A DNA stretch of 64,000 nt from Massilia sp. Mn16-1_5 (lineage in GTDB: Bacteria > Pseudomonadota > Gammaproteobacteria > Burkholderiales > Burkholderiaceae_D): the NCBI RefSeq assembly GCF_004798585.1, contig NZ_PPXQ01000018.1, forward strand, positions 1-64,000, read 5' to 3'. The notes beneath the pieces are model-generated. The model did not search any database. It saw only the letters and a list, made by a program, of their open reading frames with translations, and was not told the DNA's origin. This document shows, piece after piece, positions 16,157 through 25,692 of this stretch. Each line of letters starts with the position of its first letter. Position 1 is the first letter of the stretch. The position numbers and the translations under genes are program-made.

Positions 16157-18004
16157 ATGAACATCGAACCGATCGTCCACGACACTGAGCAGGACATTGA
16201 GGCGCGCGCGCTGCACGTGCTGCAGACCGTGTTCGGCTATCCCGCCTTCCGCGGGCAGCAGGCCGACATCGTCCATCACGTGGCCAAGGGCGGCGATGCC
16301 CTGGTCCTGATGCCGACAGGCGGCGGCAAGTCGCTGTGCTACCAGATTCCCGCGCTGCTGCGTGAGGGCGTGGGCGTCGTCATCTCTCCGCTGATCGCGC
16401 TGATGCAGGACCAGGTCGATGCACTGGAAGAGGTCGGCGTGCGCGCCGCCTTCCTGAACTCGACCCAGACCTTCGAGGAAACCCTGCGTATCGAGCGCCT
16501 GGTGCGCACCGGGGAAATCGACCTCGTCTATGTGGCGCCCGAGCGCCTGATGACCCAGCGCTGCCTCGACCTGTTCCTCGATTCGCGCATCTCGCTGTTC
16601 GCGATCGACGAAGCCCACTGCGTCTCGCAATGGGGCCACGATTTCCGGCCCGAATACATTCGCCTGTCGATCCTGCACGAGCAGTTTCCGAATGTGCCGC
16701 GCATCGCCCTCACGGCCACCGCCGACCAGCAGACCCGCGACGAGATCGCACACCGCCTGCAGCTCGATGACGCGCGCCAGTTCGTTTCTTCCTTCGACCG
16801 CCCGAACATCCGTTATTCGATCGTCGAGAAGACGACTGGACGCAAGCAGCTGCTCGATTTCATTACCACCGAGCATCCGGGCGACTCCGGCATCGTGTAC
16901 TGCCTGTCGCGTAAAAAAGTGGAAGAGACAGCCGACTTCCTCAACGAGAACGGCATCCGCGCCATGGCTTATCACGCCGGCATGGAGCATGCGAAACGCG
17001 CCGACAACCAGGCCCGCTTCCTGCGCGAAGAAAACATCGTGATGGTGGCGACCATCGCCTTCGGCATGGGCATCGATAAGCCGGACGTGCGTTTCGTCTG
17101 CCACCTGGACCTGCCGAAAAGTATCGAGGGCTATTACCAGGAGACGGGCCGCGCCGGCCGCGACGGCATGCCGGCCAGCGCCTGGATGGCCTATGGTTTA
17201 CAAGACGTGGTCTTGCAGCGCCGCATGATCGACGAGTCCGAAGCCGACGAAACGTTCAAACGCGTCTTGTCGATGAAGCTCGACGCCATGCTGGGGCTGT
17301 GCGAAACGCTGTCCTGCCGGCGCATGCGCCTGCTCGACTATTTCGGCGAGCGCTCCGGTCCCTGCGGCAACTGCGATACCTGCCTGATTCCGCCGGTGTC
17401 CTTCGATGCGACGGTACCGGTGCAGAAACTGCTGTCGGCGATCTACCGCGTCGACCAGCGCTTCGCTGCCGGCCACGTGATCGACGTGCTGCGTGGCGTG
17501 CAGACCGACCGCATCAGCCAGTGGCACCACGATTCCCTGTCCGTGTTCGGCATCGGCAATGACCGCAGCGAGCAGGAATGGCGCGCCATCGTCCGCCAAA
17601 CCATTGCCCTCGGGCTGGTGACGGTCGACCACGATGCCTACAGTTCATTAAAACTGACCGACGCCGCGCGCCCCGTATTAAAGGGTGGGCAGAAGGTGCA
17701 GCTGCGCCAGTACCAGAAGCCGGTCAAGCCGAAGCGTAGCTTCGCTTCCTCGAAAGGCTACGAGGAAATGGAGCTGTCGAAATCCGAACAAGCCCTGTTC
17801 GAGCGCCTGCGTTCCTGGCGCATGGGCGCCGCGCGTACGCACGGCGTGCCGGCTTATGTCGTGTTCCAGGATGCGACGCTGCGCGAGATCGCCAAGGTCA
17901 AACCGACGTCGCTCGAGCAATTGCGCGGCGTGTCGGGCGTCGGCGAAAAGAAACTGGTTTCCTACGGCGACGAGATCGTCGATATCATCAACGAAATGCT
18001 GTAG
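16157..18004 (+). CDS. recQ: ATP-dependent DNA helicase RecQ
   Basis: A 615-residue 3'-5' helicase of normal RecQ length. Walker A TGGGKS is at residues 54-59, DEAHC at 151-155, the [10 protein letters not shown] motif VI near 330, the zinc-binding cysteines [17 protein letters not shown] near 385-405, the RQC winged helix, and an HRDC domain at about 535-615. It functions in the RecF pathway and fork processing. No LexA box was seen upstream. Confidence 0.97.
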   Translation: MNIEPIVHDTEQDIEARALHVLQTVFGYPAFRGQQADIVHHVAKGGDALVLMPTGGGKSLCYQIPALLREGVGVVISPLIALMQDQVDALEEVGVRAAFLNSTQTFEETLRIERLVRTGEIDLVYVAPERLMTQRCLDLFLDSRISLFAIDEAHCVSQWGHDFRPEYIRLSILHEQFPNVPRIALTATADQQTRDEIAHRLQLDDARQFVSSFDRPNIRYSIVEKTTGRKQLLDFITTEHPGDSGIVYCLSRKKVEETADFLNENGIRAMAYHAGMEHAKRADNQARFLREENIVMVATIAFGMGIDKPDVRFVCHLDLPKSIEGYYQETGRAGRDGMPASAWMAYGLQDVVLQRRMIDESEADETFKRVLSMKLDAMLGLCETLSCRRMRLLDYFGERSGPCGNCDTCLIPPVSFDATVPVQKLLSAIYRVDQRFAAGHVIDVLRGVQTDRISQWHHDSLSVFGIGNDRSEQEWRAIVRQTIALGLVTVDHDAYSSLKLTDAARPVLKGGQKVQLRQYQKPVKPKRSFASSKGYEEMELSKSEQALFERLRSWRMGAARTHGVPAYVVFQDATLREIAKVKPTSLEQLRGVSGVGEKKLVSYGDEIVDIINEML

Positions 18005-18035
18005 CACTGCGCCGCGGCACGATTCACTTATCCCT

Positions 18036-19313
18036 ATGCACATCGATTCACCCGCGGCCGCTTCATCGACCTCCAGCGTGCCGGCAAATGCCGGCAGCCT
18101 GCAGACCTTTGTCTTCGCGCTGTTCTTCATCTTCGGCGGCATCACGAGCCTGAACGACGTCATCATCCCAAAGCTGAAGGATTTATTTACGCTCAGCTAT
18201 GCGCAGGCGATGCTGGTGCAGTCGGCATTCTTTGCTGCCTACTTCATCGTCTCGATCCCGGCCGCCGCCATCGTGCGCCGCATCGGCTACATGCGCACCG
18301 CCGTCGTCGGCCTGCTGACCATGACGGCCGGCTGCCTGCTCTTCATTCCCGCCTCCTCGTCCGGCGTGTTCGCCACCTTCCTGGTCGCGCTGTTCGTGCT
18401 GGCGTCCGGCATCACGATCGTGCAGGTGGTGGCCAATCCCCTGATTTCGCTGCTGGGCGCACCGCAAACGGCGCACAGCCGCCTGACCTTTGCCCAGGCC
18501 TTCAATTCGCTGGGCACGACCGTGTTTCCGTATGTCGGCGCGATCCTGATCCTGGGTTCGCTCGCCACCATCGATCCACGTACCCTGTCCGGCGTGGCAC
18601 TGGACGCCTACCGCGCCGCGGAAACGCGCGTGGTCGTGCACACCTATATCGGCCTGGCGATTGCGCTGAGCATCGTTGCCGCGCTGGTCTGGCACAACCG
18701 CAAGAAGCTGGTGGAAACGAAGGCGCCGAAGGTCAGCATGCTGCGCGCCTTCGAACTGCTGCGCCAGCCACGTTTTGCCTTCGGTGCCGCCTGCATCTTC
18801 CTGTACGTGGGCGCCGAGGTGGCGGTCGGTTCGCTGATCGTCAACTACCTGATGGAAGCGAACGTGCTCGGCCTGGATGCGGAAGCCGCGGGCAAGCACG
18901 TGCCCCTGTACTGGGGCGGCGCGATGGTCGGCCGCTTTATTGGCGCGGCCCTGTTGCGCATGTTTTCGCCCGGTAAGGTGCTGGCCTGCGCGGCCGGCAT
19001 GACGATCACGCTGTTGATCGTGTCGGCGAATACGACAGGGATGGTCTCGGGCTGGGCGCTGCTGGCGGTGGGGCTGTTCAATTCGATCATGTTCCCGACC
19101 ATTTTCTCGCTGGCCTGCGAAGGGCTCGGGGAACGTGCGGCGGAAGGATCGGGGCTGATCTGCATGGCGATCGTGGGCGGGGCGATCGTGCCGCTGATCA
19201 CGGGACATGCGGCCGATAGCGTCGGCCTGAAAATGGCGCTGATCGTGCCGGCGCTGTGCTACGCCATCATCCTGTGCTTCGGGATTTTTGCGCGCCGGCC
19301 ACGGGCGGTATAA
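18036..19313 (+). CDS. Sugar MFS transporter (FucP/GluP type)
   Basis: A 425-residue, 12-helix major facilitator. The N-terminus FVFALFFIFGGITSLNDVIIPKLK and the conserved NPLISLLG and LTFAQAFNSLGT match the fucose/glucose-galactose proton symporter group. It starts 31 bases after recQ, while codons of an overlapping frame inside recQ are not used. Convergent with trmB; the gap is filled by a perfect 39-base palindrome. Confidence 0.88.
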   Translation: MHIDSPAAASSTSSVPANAGSLQTFVFALFFIFGGITSLNDVIIPKLKDLFTLSYAQAMLVQSAFFAAYFIVSIPAAAIVRRIGYMRTAVVGLLTMTAGCLLFIPASSSGVFATFLVALFVLASGITIVQVVANPLISLLGAPQTAHSRLTFAQAFNSLGTTVFPYVGAILILGSLATIDPRTLSGVALDAYRAAETRVVVHTYIGLAIALSIVAALVWHNRKKLVETKAPKVSMLRAFELLRQPRFAFGAACIFLYVGAEVAVGSLIVNYLMEANVLGLDAEAAGKHVPLYWGGAMVGRFIGAALLRMFSPGKVLACAAGMTITLLIVSANTTGMVSGWALLAVGLFNSIMFPTIFSLACEGLGERAAEGSGLICMAIVGGAIVPLITGHAADSVGLKMALIVPALCYAIILCFGIFARRPRAV

Positions 19314-19315
19314 GC

Positions 19316-19354
19316 GTAGGGGTGGGCCAGGCCAATGGCCTGGCCCACCCCTAC
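19316..19354. repeat. GTAGGGG palindromic repeat between convergent genes
   Basis: A perfect inverted repeat: 19 bases GTAGGGGTGGGCCAGGCCA, one central base, then the exact reverse complement. It lies two bases after the transporter stop and seven bases before the trmB stop, so it probably serves both as terminator. The GGCCAATGGCC centre is shared with the copy at 28370-28418. Confidence 0.85.
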
Positions 19355-19361
19355 CTGCTGC

Positions 19362-20081
19362 TTACTTCTTCGTGAAGACGAGGTCCCACACACCGTGGCC
19401 CAACTTCAGGCCGCGGTTCTCGAACTTGGTCAGCGGCCGGTACGCCGGCTGCGGCGCATACCCTTCCGCCGTATTCGCCAGCTGCGGCTCGGCGCTCAGT
19501 ACTTCCAGCATCTGCACGGCGTAATCTTCCCAGTCGGTCGCGAGGTGGATGTAGCCGCCCGGCTTTAGCTTCTGGCACAGCAGTTTCACAAACGCCGGCT
19601 GGATCAGGCGGCGCTTGTTGTGGCGTGCCTTGTGCCAGGGGTCCGGGAAATAAATGTGAAAACCGTCCAGCGAGCCGTCGGCGATCATGTGGTTCAGCAC
19701 CTCGAAGGCATCGTGCTGGATCAGGCGCAAGTTCGTGATGCCCTGCTCGCCGATCTGCTTGAGCAGGCTGCCTACGCCCGGCGTGTGCACTTCGACGCCA
19801 ATAAAATTCTTCTCTGGCATCTGGCGCGCGATGTGCGCCGTGGTGTCGCCCATGCCGAAGCCGATCTCGAAGATGGTCGGTGCCTGGCGTCCGAACGCGG
19901 CCGCGTAGTCGAGCGTTTCTTTCTTGTACTCGACCAGGAACTGCGGTCCGAATTCCTCGAAGGCGCGCGCCTGTCCCGTCGACAGCCGGCCGGCGCGGGT
20001 GACGAAACTGCGGATGCGGTGTTCGGTAGGGTCGTAAAGCATCGTACGGGCCGGGCCGTTGTTGGGCGTGTCTTCGGACAT
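19362..20081 (-). CDS. trmB: tRNA (guanine-N7-)-methyltransferase
   Basis: A 239-residue SAM-dependent enzyme that makes m7G46 in t[19 protein letters not shown] (about residues 70-85) is the SAM-binding motif, and the family signature [14 protein letters not shown] lies near residue 170, followed by [14 protein letters not shown]. Length and N-terminus [14 protein letters not shown] fit. Apparently a single-gene unit. Confidence 0.96.
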   Translation of the reverse strand: MSEDTPNNGPARTMLYDPTEHRIRSFVTRAGRLSTGQARAFEEFGPQFLVEYKKETLDYAAAFGRQAPTIFEIGFGMGDTTAHIARQMPEKNFIGVEVHTPGVGSLLKQIGEQGITNLRLIQHDAFEVLNHMIADGSLDGFHIYFPDPWHKARHNKRRLIQPAFVKLLCQKLKPGGYIHLATDWEDYAVQMLEVLSAEPQLANTAEGYAPQPAYRPLTKFENRGLKLGHGVWDLVFTKK

Positions 20082-20220
20082 GGGAATGTGGGTATGAGGA
20101 GAGAACGGCGGACATTATAGCCTACGGTCCTGCCTGAACAGCCTGTCCCAGCCGCGTGTGGTCATTCAGGCAATCTGCGCCATAATCGGGTTTTAGACAC
20201 GCATTCGCCAAGGCTTGACC

Positions 20221-21339
20221 ATGCATTCGACCAAACACCCGATCGCGATCGAAGACAACGTCGCCACCTTCCAGCTGACTTCCTTCCACTACGGCACGCC
20301 CGGCACCGGCAAGAAGGTGTACATCCAGGCCTCCCTGCATGCCGACGAGGTACCGGCGATGCTGGTCGCCCATTTCTTGCGCCAGGAACTGGACCGGCTC
20401 GACGCCGAGGGCCGAATAAAAGGCGAGATCATCCTGGTGCCGGCAGCCAACCCGATCGGCCTGTCGCAGACCATCCACGGCACGCCCTTCGGCCGCTACG
20501 ACCTCTCGACCGGGGTGAATTTCAACCGCGCCTATAAACACGTTGCCGACGACCTCAAGCAGTCGCTCATTGGCAAGCTGGGCAAGGATGCCGACGCCAA
20601 CGTCGCCCTGATCCGTGAACACGCCCGCGCATCGCTCGAGCAATGGGCGCCCGCGACCAGCGGCGGCCTGTTGAAAAAGATTTTGTTGTCGATGGCGATC
20701 GACGCCGACATCATGCTCGACCTGCATTGCGATAACGAGGCGGTGCTGCACATGTACGCCGGCGAACCGCTGGCCGAAGCGGTGCAGCCGCTGGCGACCC
20801 TGATGGGCGCGCATGCCGTGCTGCTGGCGCGCGAGTCCGGCGGCGAGCCTTTCGATGAAGCCTGCAGCCGCCTGTGGTGGGACCTGGCAGAACACTTTGG
20901 CCCCGAGGTCGCAATCCCGCCGGCCGGCATCGCCATCACGGTGGAGCTGCGTGGAGAGAACGACGTGCGCTACGACCTGGCCGAAGCCGACGCCCAGGCC
21001 CTGCTGCAATACCTGGCCCGCAACGGCGTGCTCGACATTCCAGTCACCCCGCTGCCCGAGCCGCTGTGCGCACCGACGCCGCTGGAAGCCGTCGAGCCGC
21101 TGTCCGCGCCGCACTCCGGCGTGCTGGTCTTCCTGAAACAGCTGGGCGACAAGGTCGAGGCCGAGGAAGCGGTGGCGGAAATCGTCAACCCGGTGACGGG
21201 CAAGGTCACGCCAATCCGTCCCAAGCACGCCGGCGTCCTGTTTGCCAGCACGGCGCACCGCCACCTGCTGCGTGGCATGCATGTTTGCAAGATCGCGGGG
21301 ACGACGGGTTTCCGCGCGGGGAATCTGCTGGGGTCCTAA
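20221..21339 (+). CDS. Succinylglutamate desuccinylase/aspartoacylase family protein
   Basis: A 372-residue zinc-dependent deacylase. The zinc site is His40 and Glu43 in ASLHADEVPA, with the third ligand His169 in DLHCDNE. The C-terminal 90 residues include a barrel-sandwich-like segment (LVFLKQLGDKVEAEEAVAEIVNP), as seen in family members related to biotinyl domains. ATG at 20221 is preferred over a TTG two codons upstream. No arginine-degradation genes are nearby, so the substrate is unclear. Confidence 0.85.
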   Translation: MHSTKHPIAIEDNVATFQLTSFHYGTPGTGKKVYIQASLHADEVPAMLVAHFLRQELDRLDAEGRIKGEIILVPAANPIGLSQTIHGTPFGRYDLSTGVNFNRAYKHVADDLKQSLIGKLGKDADANVALIREHARASLEQWAPATSGGLLKKILLSMAIDADIMLDLHCDNEAVLHMYAGEPLAEAVQPLATLMGAHAVLLARESGGEPFDEACSRLWWDLAEHFGPEVAIPPAGIAITVELRGENDVRYDLAEADAQALLQYLARNGVLDIPVTPLPEPLCAPTPLEAVEPLSAPHSGVLVFLKQLGDKVEAEEAVAEIVNPVTGKVTPIRPKHAGVLFASTAHRHLLRGMHVCKIAGTTGFRAGNLLGS

Positions 21340-21342
21340 GCC

Positions 21343-22011
21343 TCAGCCGCGGCTACGCACCGCCGTCAGCAATCGTGCTCCCATTGCCAGCAGCGCCAGG
21401 ATCGGCAACATCCAGGCCTGGCCCGCATGCAATTCCACCAGCGTGGCTGTGCTGATCGCGCACCACAGCAGCGGCACGATCCACAGCATCACGCCAGAGC
21501 GCCACAGCAGCAGGGCGGCACAGCTCAGGGCGACGGTGGGATCAGGCGCCAGGCCGAACAGTTCGGCACCAGTCCAGGGACGTCCGCTCAACGGGGCCAG
21601 CAAGGGATAGCCAAGCAGTGCGATGACAGCAATGATCAACCCCAGCCTGCCGAGCGACCCGACGGGCTGCGCCAGCCGCGGCTCCCTCTTCCGGCTCGCC
21701 AGCCAGAACAGCAGCACGGCGTGCAGCGCGAAGCCGAGCGCAAAGTAAGGTGCCCCCGTGTTGATCGTCGCATAGCGCTGGGCAAAATAATTCCAGGCAA
21801 CGTGCAGCCAGGCCAGCGCTAGCAGCGCCGCCGCGATTCTCCCTGCCCGCGCGCCGCCCTGCACCAGGCAGATCAGCAGCGCGATGCCGATGCTGACGGC
21901 AAGCAGTTGAAACGGCCACAGCGCCAGGTTCTGCAATTCGAACAGGCGAAAATAGGTCGCCTTCGAGAACATCAGCAGGTCCGATAAACGGTAGGTCCAC
22001 CATTCGCTCAT
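21343..22011 (-). CDS. DUF6064-type integral membrane protein
   Basis: A 222-residue protein with about seven predicted membrane segments and the start MSEWWTYRLSDLLMFSKATY, which is typical of the DUF6064 family. Function is unknown. Its ATG overlaps the stop of the aldo/keto reductase gene (ATGA), so the two are translationally coupled. It converges with the aspartoacylase gene, the stops being only three bases apart. Confidence 0.75.
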   Translation of the reverse strand: MSEWWTYRLSDLLMFSKATYFRLFELQNLALWPFQLLAVSIGIALLICLVQGGARAGRIAAALLALAWLHVAWNYFAQRYATINTGAPYFALGFALHAVLLFWLASRKREPRLAQPVGSLGRLGLIIAVIALLGYPLLAPLSGRPWTGAELFGLAPDPTVALSCAALLLWRSGVMLWIVPLLWCAISTATLVELHAGQAWMLPILALLAMGARLLTAVRSRG

Positions 22012-22934
22012 GTCAGCCGCGCCACGTCTGCAGCGATGCGCCGGCGCAGGGCCGCGTCGGGCATCGGTCCGCGCGCGGCCAGCATGTTGTCGCGCGCGTG
22101 AAGCGGGTTGGACGTGGCGGGAATGACGCAACTGACACCCGGCTCGGCGACGATGAATTTCAGCAGCGCCTGCGCCCAGCTCGTGCAGCCGATCTCGGCG
22201 GCCCAGCCAGGCAAGGGTTTATTGGCCAGCGCTTGCGTCAAGTCTCCCTGGCGGAAGGGCCGGTTGACGATGACCCCGATCTTGCGTTCGCGCGCCAGCG
22301 GCAGGATGCGCGCTTCGATTTCCCGGTCGAGCACGTTGTAGCTGACTTGCACGAAGTCGAGCGGCTGGGTTTCCATGATTTTAATGAGCTCGCCATGCCG
22401 CCTGCCTTCGGAGGTGGTGATGCCGACGTAGCGCAGGCGTTTCTCCGCTTTCATTTGCTGCAGGGTGCGCAGGTGCTCTTCCCAGGCGAGCAGGTTATGC
22501 ACTTGCAGCAGGTCGAAGCGCGGCACGCCCCACAGGCGGCGCGAGCTGTCGATCTGGGCCGGGCCGCGGGCGCCGGAACCGATCCAGACCTTGTCGGCCG
22601 AGAACAGCGCCTGCGGATGCTTGAGTTGCCCGAGGGCGTGGCCGATGACGGCCTGGGCCGAGCCGTACATCGGAGAAGAATCGATCAGGCGCCCGCCATT
22701 GGCCAGGAAGGCTTGCACGACTTGCGTGCACCTGGCACGTGCAGCCGGGTCGTCGCCGACGTTGAAGGTAATCCAGCTGCCGAGGCCGACGACGGGCAAG
22801 GCTTCGCCCGAAGAGGGAATCGGGCGTGTGAGCAGCGGACCGGGTGCCGCCGCCAGTAGCGGCCCGCACACGGCGGAGCCGGCGCCCGCAAGCATGGCGT
22901 GCAACAGTATCCTGCGTTCGGTAGAGTGCTTCAT
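22008..22934 (-). CDS. Exported aldo/keto reductase-like protein
   Basis: A 308-residue protein starting MKHSTERRILLHAMLAGAGS, a twin-arginine-like signal, followed by an aldo/keto reductase barrel: LIDSSPMYGSAQAVIG at about residues 82-97, DLLQVHNL and IGVIVNRPF. The usual catalytic Tyr is retained in DSSPMYG, while the C-terminal NADP loop is short. It is coupled to the DUF6064 membrane protein, so both may work in the cell envelope. Confidence 0.82.
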   Translation of the reverse strand: MKHSTERRILLHAMLAGAGSAVCGPLLAAAPGPLLTRPIPSSGEALPVVGLGSWITFNVGDDPAARARCTQVVQAFLANGGRLIDSSPMYGSAQAVIGHALGQLKHPQALFSADKVWIGSGARGPAQIDSSRRLWGVPRFDLLQVHNLLAWEEHLRTLQQMKAEKRLRYVGITTSEGRRHGELIKIMETQPLDFVQVSYNVLDREIEARILPLARERKIGVIVNRPFRQGDLTQALANKPLPGWAAEIGCTSWAQALLKFIVAEPGVSCVIPATSNPLHARDNMLAARGPMPDAALRRRIAADVARLT

Positions 22935-23013
22935 ACCTGCTCCCGCAAACTGACTGACCGGCTGAGACGCCATGTCACCACAGTTTGGATGAGGATTCAA
23001 TCGTGCCGACGCC

Positions 23014-23253
23014 TTATCCGTTGGTCTCCTTTCCCTTCAGCGCCGCCAGCCGTGCTTCGGTTTCCCGCATCGCCAGCTCGGCCTGGCGCTGTTCGCGCGC
23101 ATCTTTTCGCAGCATATAGAACACGTTGAGGATGCAGGTCGTTAGGCCGGTCAGGATGCCGAAGGCCACCCCCACCCGCTCGAGCGTCATCGCGGAACCG
23201 ATCGCCGTGATCGCACCCAGAATGCTCGAGATTTCAAAGATATGCCGTTTCAT
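23014..23253 (-). CDS. Small membrane protein resembling HP1-type phage holins
   Basis: A 79-residue protein with two hydrophobic segments (SSILGAITAIGSAMTL and VGVAFGILTGLTTCILNVFY) and a charged, helical tail with KDAREQRQ. Size and the pattern GILTGLTT--LN-FY fit HP1-family holins, but no lysin or other phage gene adjoins it. AGGAGG precedes the ATG at 23253. Its promoter overlaps the palindromic operator shared with the divergent S24 repressor gene, so it is probably repressed by that protein. Confidence 0.55.
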   Translation of the reverse strand: MKRHIFEISSILGAITAIGSAMTLERVGVAFGILTGLTTCILNVFYMLRKDAREQRQAELAMRETEARLAALKGKETNG

Positions 23254-23294
23254 GCCTGCCTCCTCCTTCAACGTGTCATTGAGATAACTCAACC

Positions 23295-23358
23295 AGTATA
23301 GTAATACTATACTTTTTGGTTAAGAATTTCTATACTTGCGTGAAGCGAGTTGCTATAC
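23295..23358. promoter_or_regulatory. Operator region of the holin/S24 repressor pair
   Basis: A 19-base palindrome AGTATAGTAATACTATACT (23295-23313) has perfect 9-bp arms. Two more CTATAC half-sites lie at 23330-23336 and 23353-23358, 23 bases apart. On the minus strand TTAACC (23318-23323) and TATACT (23295-23300), spaced by 17, form a sigma70-like promoter for the holin-like gene that lies within the palindrome. Confidence 0.7.
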
Positions 23359-23367
23359 AATTTCACG

Positions 23368-24090
23368 ATGGAAGCAAAAACGATGATTGCCAACTGGATC
23401 AAGGAGGCCCGGCGCGATGCCGGCCTGTCGGGCGAGGCCCTGGGGACGAAGCTCGCCTTCGAGCTGGGGACGGCACGCGGCCATACCAAGGCGAATATTT
23501 CCCACTGGGAGAACGAAAAGCACAGTCCCAGCCTGCAGCAGTTGCTGGCGATTGCCAAGATCACCGGCAAAAGCCTGCCGCATGCCATCATCGCCGGCCT
23601 GCAGGGCACGGATCCGGCCGCCCTCTTCCCGGGTGCCATGCGCGTGGTCGTCTCCGACACCAATGACGACACGTTCATACAGGTGCCGATGGTCAAACTG
23701 CGCCTGTCGGCCGGGGTCACCGGTTTCCAGACCGAACCGGAATACCACGATGGCGGCACGGTCGGCATGCGGCGCGACTGGATCGAGCGCAAGCGCCTGA
23801 ATCCTTCGAAACTGATCGCCATCCTGGTCAAGGGTGAGAGCATGGAGCCGACCCTGTACGAGGACGACATCGTCGTCATCAACACGGCCGACCGCAAGCC
23901 GGCGGACGGCGAAGTGTTTGCCGTCAATTTCAATGGCGAGCCCGTGGTGAAACGCATGCAGAAGGATGGCGGGCGCTGGTGGCTGGCCTCGGACAACCCG
24001 GACCAGCGCACTTATTACCGCCGCGCCTGCGAAGGCGACCTCTGCCTGGTCATCGGCCGCGTCGTACGCAAGGAAAGCGACCGCATCTGA
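23368..24090 (+). CDS. XRE/S24 LexA-CI-type repressor
   Basis: A 240-residue phage-type repressor. An N-terminal helix-turn-helix (about residues 8-75, with KANISHWENEKHSPSLQQLL) is followed by an S24 peptidase-like domain: a scissile Ala-Gly pair at 115-116 (LRLSAGVTG), catalytic Ser158 in KGESMEPTLY and Lys195 in NGEPVVKRM. RecA-stimulated self-cleavage is therefore expected. Upstream lie several CTATAC operators. The stop overlaps the start of the next gene (TGATG). Confidence 0.88.
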   Translation: MEAKTMIANWIKEARRDAGLSGEALGTKLAFELGTARGHTKANISHWENEKHSPSLQQLLAIAKITGKSLPHAIIAGLQGTDPAALFPGAMRVVVSDTNDDTFIQVPMVKLRLSAGVTGFQTEPEYHDGGTVGMRRDWIERKRLNPSKLIAILVKGESMEPTLYEDDIVVINTADRKPADGEVFAVNFNGEPVVKRMQKDGGRWWLASDNPDQRTYYRRACEGDLCLVIGRVVRKESDRI

Positions 24091-24380
24091 TGCTGATCCA
24101 GGTAACGGAATTCGCACCGCACGGCTCGCCCATCGTCGTGGCGATCGTCGACTCGGCTTATACGGTGAAGGGCGCGGCGGAGCCGGTGCTGAAAAAAGTG
24201 GCGGAGCATTTTCCCGCGCTGCCCATCATGCTGGTCTCGATCGAGGCGAATGGTTTCCGGGCCTACGCGCCCTTCCAGACCGGAGAGTTGCTGGCTTTGT
24301 TGCAGCTGGAACGGCTGCGCTTTCGGGAAATCGATATCTCGCTGCCGGCGCCGGACGACGACGAACCGCTACCGTTTTGA
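24090..24380 (+). CDS. Unknown 96-residue protein coupled to the S24 repressor
   Basis: Starts MLIQVTEFAPHGSPIVVAIV; the TGA of the repressor overlaps its ATG (TGATG), so translation is coupled. The sequence alternates beta-like hydrophobic stretches and helices (VLKKVAEHF, ELLALLQLERLRF) and ends with an acidic tail. I do not recognise the family. Coupling suggests it acts with the repressor, for instance as a modulator or antirepressor, but this is inference. Confidence 0.65.
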   Translation: MLIQVTEFAPHGSPIVVAIVDSAYTVKGAAEPVLKKVAEHFPALPIMLVSIEANGFRAYAPFQTGELLALLQLERLRFREIDISLPAPDDDEPLPF

Positions 24381-24405
24381 ATGAGGGAATGAGGAAGAAG
24401 CAGAC

Positions 24406-24479
24406 TGGAGCGGGTGAAGGGAATCGAACCCTCGTCATAAGCTTGGGAAGCTTCAGCTCTACCATTGAGCTACACCCGC
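24406..24479 (-). tRNA. tRNA-Gly (anticodon CCC)
   Basis: The minus strand folds as a complete tRNA: acceptor GCGGGTG/CACCCGC, D arm GCTC-AATGGTA-GAGC, anticodon loop TTCCCAA with CCC, T arm AGGG-TTCGATT-CCCT, and an encoded TCCA end. It closely resembles E. coli glyU. One mismatch is seen at the top of the anticodon stem. No phage integrase lies next to it. Confidence 0.96.
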
Positions 24480-24558
24480 GACTCGTCGCATTCTACGCGA
24501 GTTGGCGCGGCAGTGACAAGCTTGCATCAATTCCCTGCAAGGCCCCTGCCGCCGCCCC

Positions 24559-25593
24559 TTACTTCGGCGGTTCGACCGTATAGCCCTTGGACTGCAGCGT
24601 GGCGATCACGCCCTTGGGATCGAGGATTTCCTTGATGTGCACGACGGCGAAGGTGCTGGTGTTGGTGGCCAGCGCTTTCTCGGCGGCCGCGACCCAGGAC
24701 GCCAGGGCGCGCTCGTTCAGCGTCTGCAGTTCGGGCTGGTTCTTCGCCAGCGAACTGCTCAGCACGGCTTGGCGGCAGGCGGCGCGCTCGCCGTAATCGA
24801 GCTTGCGGATGTCCTCGTATTCGCCGACCGCCCAGGCGTTGGCGCGGGCACGCATCGCGACCAGATCGCCATCGAGACGGTCGATCGTTTTCGCCAGGCA
24901 GGGCACGTCGTCCATGGGCGACTTCTTGAAGTCGCGTACGGCCTGTCCCGGGTCCTTGATCTTGACCTGGACCGTGGCGTCGACGATTTTGACGTTATGC
25001 TTGTCGACCAGCTTTTCGATGGTTTTGGTGATCTCGTTGCTGTTGGTGAGGCCGGCCTGCCTGAGGGCGCGGCTCGACAGTTCCGCCGCGACAAACGAGG
25101 GACGTTCGCGCTCGATGCCGTTGTCGTCGCCGAAATACACCTGCTTCAATGGCTTCCAGCGCGCATACACGTCCGGCGGCAGCAAATCTTTGAGTTCCGC
25201 GCCGTCCGGGTTCTTCTTGACGCCCATCAGGAAAGGCAAGGCCGTCACGGCGCCCCAGCCGACGCTGATGCCCGATCCCGGCGGCTTCAGGTATTCCTGG
25301 GATTCGGCGATCTTCTTTTCGACATCGCGCGAACGCCATTCCATCTTGATCGGTACCGGGGAATAGGTGCCGAACACCCACATTACGTGATCGCCCTTCG
25401 AGACCTTCCACAAGCCCGGCCCCGGACGGCTGCCGGAGACGAGGATGGTCTGCGGCACCGGCTCGCCGTCTTCGGTCGTCGGCGCGGCCGCGGCCGGCTG
25501 CGGCTGCGGCACGGGCTCGCCTGCGGTTTGCGCCAGGGCCGGCCAGCTCAGGAAACACAGGGACAGCGCGGATACGGCTTGTTTCAGGGTCAT
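24559..25593 (-). CDS. TraB/GumN-family exported protein
   Basis: A 344-residue protein with a cleavable signal peptide ending near PALAQ (residues 18-22), a Pro/Ala-rich linker, then a TraB/GumN domain: PGLWKVSKGDHVMWVFGTYSP and the C-terminal TFAVVHIKEILDPKGVIATL with GYTVE. Family members are predicted metal-dependent proteases of the Tiki type; the classical GxxH motif is here GTYS, so catalytic competence is doubtful. Single gene downstream of an HTH gene. Confidence 0.82.
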   Translation of the reverse strand: MTLKQAVSALSLCFLSWPALAQTAGEPVPQPQPAAAAPTTEDGEPVPQTILVSGSRPGPGLWKVSKGDHVMWVFGTYSPVPIKMEWRSRDVEKKIAESQEYLKPPGSGISVGWGAVTALPFLMGVKKNPDGAELKDLLPPDVYARWKPLKQVYFGDDNGIERERPSFVAAELSSRALRQAGLTNSNEITKTIEKLVDKHNVKIVDATVQVKIKDPGQAVRDFKKSPMDDVPCLAKTIDRLDGDLVAMRARANAWAVGEYEDIRKLDYGERAACRQAVLSSSLAKNQPELQTLNERALASWVAAAEKALATNTSTFAVVHIKEILDPKGVIATLQSKGYTVEPPK

Positions 25594-25692
25594 GCTTGCA
25601 TCCTTCAGTGGGTTAGCTGACGGAGATTGTGTGGCGATCGGACGATATAAGCAAGAAACAAGATGTTACAAGAGCCATACATATATTGAATA

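Noticed and set aside
24406-24479. tRNA-Gly as an attachment site for an integrated element
   Set aside because: No integrase, direct repeat of the tRNA 3' end or phage structural genes were seen beside it; the nearby holin/repressor module lacks integration genes.
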